From Pyrinomonadaceae bacterium (GTDB lineage Bacteria > Acidobacteriota > Blastocatellia > Pyrinomonadales > Pyrinomonadaceae): a DNA stretch of 33,502 nucleotides. This document shows positions 30,784 through 33,502 of this stretch, in pieces (position 1 is the first letter of the stretch; every line of letters begins with the position of its first letter). Under the pieces are notes generated by a model, which was not told where the DNA came from, made no database searches, and worked only from the letters and a program-made list of their open reading frames with translations. The DNA lies in the NCBI GenBank assembly GCA_013003215.1, contig JABDKD010000088.1:1-33502 (forward strand), read 5' to 3'. A program made the position numbers and the translations under genes.

Positions 30784-31359
30784 CTACTTCCAGCGGCCAC
30801 CTATTCCGAAAACCATGCGTGTTTTCCCGTCAACTCCTTTCATTGGCGCTACCATCAAACCGGCGACTCCTGATTCTCCAAATGTCAGGAATGCACCTGG
30901 CAATAGATCGGTGGCAAGATCAAAGTATCCGTGCGTCAACGCACTGTTGAAGTCGTAGCCGCATGGAGTTACGAACCCGGCCGTGTCGATGTGAACATTG
31001 CAGTAGCCGTTTCGAGCCACGATCATGTGAAGAGCGGGACCTCCACCTATCTGCCTGAAGCTTTCACCCTTTGACATCATCGCGACAAACTTGCCTGACA
31101 ACTTTTTACGGTCGTCTTTGTTGAATTTCTCATTGGCTTCTGCGACCTTTATCAACTCGTCAGTCTTTGTCGAATAAAAATCAAAGCCAATCGGCCTGGG
31201 CCTGGCGTAGATACCCGTGACTGTAATGTCGAAGTCATTGATTTCCAGACCAATATCTCTCAGTGCCTGCTTTACGATGCCCGGTTCTCCCCGTAAAAGC
31301 ATGTTCTCACCCGTATAAAAGCTAAATGTTCCGTCCCCCGGTTCAGTACCGTCTCCCAT
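30784..31359 (-). CDS. Unrecognised 191-residue protein between ACMSD and kynureninase
   Basis: I do not recognise this protein. I chose ATG 31359 (MGDGTEPGDGTF) because GGAGGG lies 4 nt upstream; a start 18 nt earlier lacks this. There is no signal peptide or membrane segment. The C-terminal half has glycine-rich loops and hydrophobic strands (GGGPALHMIVARNGYCNVHI, GVAGLMVAPMKG, VFGIGGRWK) and a helical, lysine-rich middle (NEKFNKDDRKKLSGKFVAMM). Two cysteines are present. It is convergent with the decarboxylase (stops 2 bp apart) and divergent from kynureninase, so it is not part of the catabolic transcript. No function is proposed. Confidence 0.65.
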   Translation of the reverse strand: MGDGTEPGDGTFSFYTGENMLLRGEPGIVKQALRDIGLEINDFDITVTGIYARPRPIGFDFYSTKTDELIKVAEANEKFNKDDRKKLSGKFVAMMSKGESFRQIGGGPALHMIVARNGYCNVHIDTAGFVTPCGYDFNSALTHGYFDLATDLLPGAFLTFGESGVAGLMVAPMKGVDGKTRMVFGIGGRWK

Positions 31360-31531
31360 AATTCCCTCCAAAAGCATAAATACCGCATCGTATTAATTAT
31401 CTTTATCGCGGTTTTGTTTGTTCCCCGGAAAGCTGCACAAATTGGCTTCGGGACCCGAATGATGAACGTCAACACCGCAAAAATTTGCGCTGCATTGATT
31501 CAATCCGAACAATTGTAGAGAATGAGCATTC

Positions 31532-32902
31532 ATGAGTATGCAAGAACTCAATGCTATGGCCGTGAGCCTGGATGACGAGGACCCCCTACGGGATTACCGT
31601 GATCGGTTCCATATGCCCAAACAAGAAAATGGCGAGGATGTAGTCTATATGACCGGCAATTCGCTCGGCCTTCAACCCAAATCTGCAGCGGCCTACATCG
31701 AACAGGAGCTCGAGGACTGGAAGAACCTCGGCGTTGAGGGACATTTTCACGCAAAGAATCCGTGGATGCCTTACCATGAGTTTTTGACAGAACAGATGGC
31801 TGCGGTTATCGGGGCGAAACCGATTGAAACCGTTGTCATGAATTCGCTCACGGTAAACCTACACCTTTTGATGGTCACTTTTTACCGTCCCGACAAAACC
31901 CGATACAAGATCATGATCGAGAAGGACGCGTTTCCTTCGGACCGGTACGCCGTTGTGTCACAAATTTCCTTTCACAGGAATAAGGGACGCGGGGACACGG
32001 TGTTCCCTGACCTCAGCACTCAGACCTCAGACCTCAGCACTCAGACCTCAGCACTGAGACCTCAGACCTCAGGCCTCAGCTCTTCCGCCGCCTTGGTCGA
32101 GTTGTCACCGCGCGATGGCGAAACCTGCCTCAGGACAGAAGACATCTTGTTAGAGATCGAGAAACATGGAGATTCTCTTGCTTTGATCATGCTCGGCGGA
32201 GTCAATTATTACACCGGTCAGCTTTTCGATATGAAAGCGATAACAGAGGCCGGACACAAGGCAGGGGCAGTAGTCGGATTCGATCTTGCGCACGCGGCGG
32301 GAAATGTCGAACTATCCCTTCATGATTGGAACGTTGATTTTGCAGCATGGTGCTCGTACAAATACTTGAACTCGGGGCCTGGAGGAGTAGCCGGCATTTT
32401 CGTGCACGAAGACCATTCGGAGAGCTTTGATCTCCCGCGATTTGCCGGTTGGTGGGGTCATGAAAAAGAAACCAGGTTTTTGATGGGACCGGATTTCGTG
32501 CCAATGAAGGGGGCGGAAGGCTGGCAACTTTCGAACCCGCCGATATTTCAGATGGCCGCTTTGCGTGCGTCGCTGGAGATTTTTTACGAGGCCGGTATGA
32601 AAGCGCTCGCTGACAAATCAGCAAAGCTAACAGGCTTTCTCGAGCAGGTACTCGAGGAGATCAACGACGATAGGATCTCAATTATTACTCCCGGCGACCC
32701 CGGACAAAGAGGCTGCCAGCTTTCAATTCGGGTTAAGGATTCTGACCGGTCCCTTTTCGAAGCAATTACTGAAAAAGGTGTTATTGCCGACTGGCGGGAG
32801 CCCGATGTGATTCGCCTGGCACCGGTTCCCCTTTATAATTCATTTCATGATTGCCTGCAATTTGGGCGGATACTAAGCGATTGCCTTCAGCAGAGGGATT
32901 GA
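31532..32902 (+). CDS. kynU: Kynureninase
   Basis: Kynureninase is a PLP enzyme that cleaves kynurenine or 3-hydroxykynurenine to (3-hydroxy)anthranilate and alanine. The 456-residue protein shows VVYMTGNSLGLQPKSAAAYI, NSLTVNLHLLMVTFY, KDAFPSDRYA, the GFDLAHAAGN acid that binds the PLP nitrogen (Asp251), and the Schiff-base lysine in WCSYKYLNSGPGG (Lys277). The C-terminal SIRVKDSDRSLFEAITEKGV and RLAPVPLYNSFHDC are standard. Residues about 153-186 have no counterpart in usual kynureninases. They are Ser/Thr/Gln-rich, and residues 160-183 are encoded by a 7-nt repeat array. Without them the length is normal (about 425). The active-site residues are intact. Confidence 0.95.
   Translation: MSMQELNAMAVSLDDEDPLRDYRDRFHMPKQENGEDVVYMTGNSLGLQPKSAAAYIEQELEDWKNLGVEGHFHAKNPWMPYHEFLTEQMAAVIGAKPIETVVMNSLTVNLHLLMVTFYRPDKTRYKIMIEKDAFPSDRYAVVSQISFHRNKGRGDTVFPDLSTQTSDLSTQTSALRPQTSGLSSSAALVELSPRDGETCLRTEDILLEIEKHGDSLALIMLGGVNYYTGQLFDMKAITEAGHKAGAVVGFDLAHAAGNVELSLHDWNVDFAAWCSYKYLNSGPGGVAGIFVHEDHSESFDLPRFAGWWGHEKETRFLMGPDFVPMKGAEGWQLSNPPIFQMAALRASLEIFYEAGMKALADKSAKLTGFLEQVLEEINDDRISIITPGDPGQRGCQLSIRVKDSDRSLFEAITEKGVIADWREPDVIRLAPVPLYNSFHDCLQFGRILSDCLQQRD
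32004..32080 (+). repeat. 7-nt word array inside the kynureninase coding sequence
   Basis: Eleven back-to-back 7-mers, all variants of CCTCAGA (CCTCAGC, ACTCAGA, CCTCAGG, ACTGAGA, TCCCTGA), run without a break. Two 21-nt units (32010-32030 and 32031-32051) are identical and encode DLSTQTS twice. The period and degeneracy match the intergenic arrays elsewhere in this window. Confidence 0.88.
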
Positions 32903-32926
32903 TCAGGCTGTTGAAACGATATAATT

Positions 32927-33502
32927 ATGACCCTCGAAATAGCATTTCTGTTGATAGTGCTGCTAGCTATGGTGGTGCTCTTCTTAACCGAGAAGCTGCC
33001 GATCGACCTGACCGCTTTCCTTGGTCTTGTAGTGCTGATCTTCACCGGCTATATCGCTGCAGACCAGGCTTTTACAGGATTTGCATCTTCAGCGGTCATT
33101 ACGATGCTCGCGATATTCATCGTCAGCGCCGCCTTGATGAATGCCGGAGTTGCCGATGTCGCCGCGGCCTACATCCACAAAATTGTCGGTGGACGTGAAA
33201 CCGCTTTGCTGATCACGATGATGGTCACCGCGGGAGTTCTTTCCGCCTTCATGAATAACATCGCTGCGACCGCCGTCCTTATGCCGGCAGTCGCAAGCCT
33301 GGCTCGGCGAGCGGGATTTCATCCTTCCAAAGTCTTCATGCCATTATCATTTGGAGCGATCGTTGGAGGTACGACAACTCTTGTCGGTACACCGCCCAAC
33401 ATCCTCGCCGGGAGTGTCCTTGAAGAAAGAGGGTTGGAACCCTTTCAGCTTTTCGATTTTACCCCCATCGGCGTGGTCCTACTTCTGATCGCCATCGTAT
33501 AC
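32927..33502 (+). CDS. SLC13/DASS-type permease, N-terminal part (runs off the window)
   Basis: The first 192 residues of a membrane transporter are present, and the frame is open to the window edge. Hydrophobic helices begin at once (IAFLLIVLLAMVVLFLTEKL). The family motifs are SAFMNNIAATAVLMP (first helical hairpin) and GGTTTLVGTPPNILAG (first substrate/sodium-binding loop). FHPSKVFMPLSFGAIVGG between them is typical of the SLC13/CitM superfamily that moves dicarboxylates, sulfate or other anions. It starts 24 bp after kynU and may be co-transcribed. An organic-acid substrate linked to kynurenine breakdown is possible but unproven. TATAAT directly abuts the ATG. Confidence 0.85.
   Translation, partial: MTLEIAFLLIVLLAMVVLFLTEKLPIDLTAFLGLVVLIFTGYIAADQAFTGFASSAVITMLAIFIVSAALMNAGVADVAAAYIHKIVGGRETALLITMMVTAGVLSAFMNNIAATAVLMPAVASLARRAGFHPSKVFMPLSFGAIVGGTTTLVGTPPNILAGSVLEERGLEPFQLFDFTPIGVVLLLIAIVY

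Overview
The window looks like chromosomal DNA of a Gram-negative, non-photosynthetic bacterium, most probably an Acidobacteriota of the Blastocatellia/Pyrinomonadales type. This placement is inferred from gene content and protein style, not from a marker search. The supporting traits are late futalosine-pathway menaquinone genes, a DUF4097/ECF-sigma module, a large M14 peptidase, a SpoIID-like protein in a miaA-hfq neighbourhood, a bacterial kynurenine-degradation gene set, and many intergenic short-word repeats. I saw no rRNA or tRNA gene, no CRISPR array and no prophage.

Region 1 (1-12.6 kb) is compact core genome. ubiX, a methyltransferase and mqnD form a tight operon closed by a strong terminator. 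A secreted LolA/LolB-like protein and plsC lie on the minus strand, divergent from an M14 peptidase and a SpoIID/SPOR-type protein. Next come a possible 28-residue membrane peptide, miaA, hfq with its own promoter, tmk overlapping hfq, holB, and a DUF2752 membrane protein.

Region 2 (12.6-20.4 kb) starts with an unrecognised 374-residue cationic, glycine/asparagine-rich protein. A 146-bp tandem repeat made of REP hairpins and 9-nt word arrays follows. The isoprenoid/envelope-stress operon dxr-rseP-ispG (minus strand) comes next, with an inverted pair of 9-nt word arrays between rseP and ispG. The region ends with a small secreted Lys/Arg/Tyr-rich protein and a zinc-ribbon/DinB-like pair.

Region 3 (20.5-24.8 kb) is an ECF sigma factor, a zf-HC2 anti-sigma factor and a DUF4097 protein, then a second DUF4097 gene broken by one in-frame TAG, then dcd and a terminator.

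Region 4 (24.8-33.5 kb) encodes most of the 3-hydroxykynurenine to 2-aminomuconate route. The enzymes are kynureninase, 3-hydroxyanthranilate 3,4-dioxygenase, ACMS decarboxylase, 2-aminomuconate semialdehyde dehydrogenase and a RidA-type 2-aminomuconate deaminase. Unlike a usual catabolic operon, most of the genes are separated by 100-750 bp gaps filled with repeats. A RAYT-type (Y1/HUH) transposase lies between the dioxygenase and decarboxylase genes, with REP hairpins in opposite orientation on its two sides. The window ends inside an SLC13-type permease.

The main unusual signal is a family of degenerate word arrays with a strict 7- or 9-nt period. They use several different words, often occur as inverted pairs, and often begin at a stop codon or end next to a start codon. 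One 7-nt array lies inside the kynureninase reading frame and accounts for most of an apparent ~30-residue insertion.
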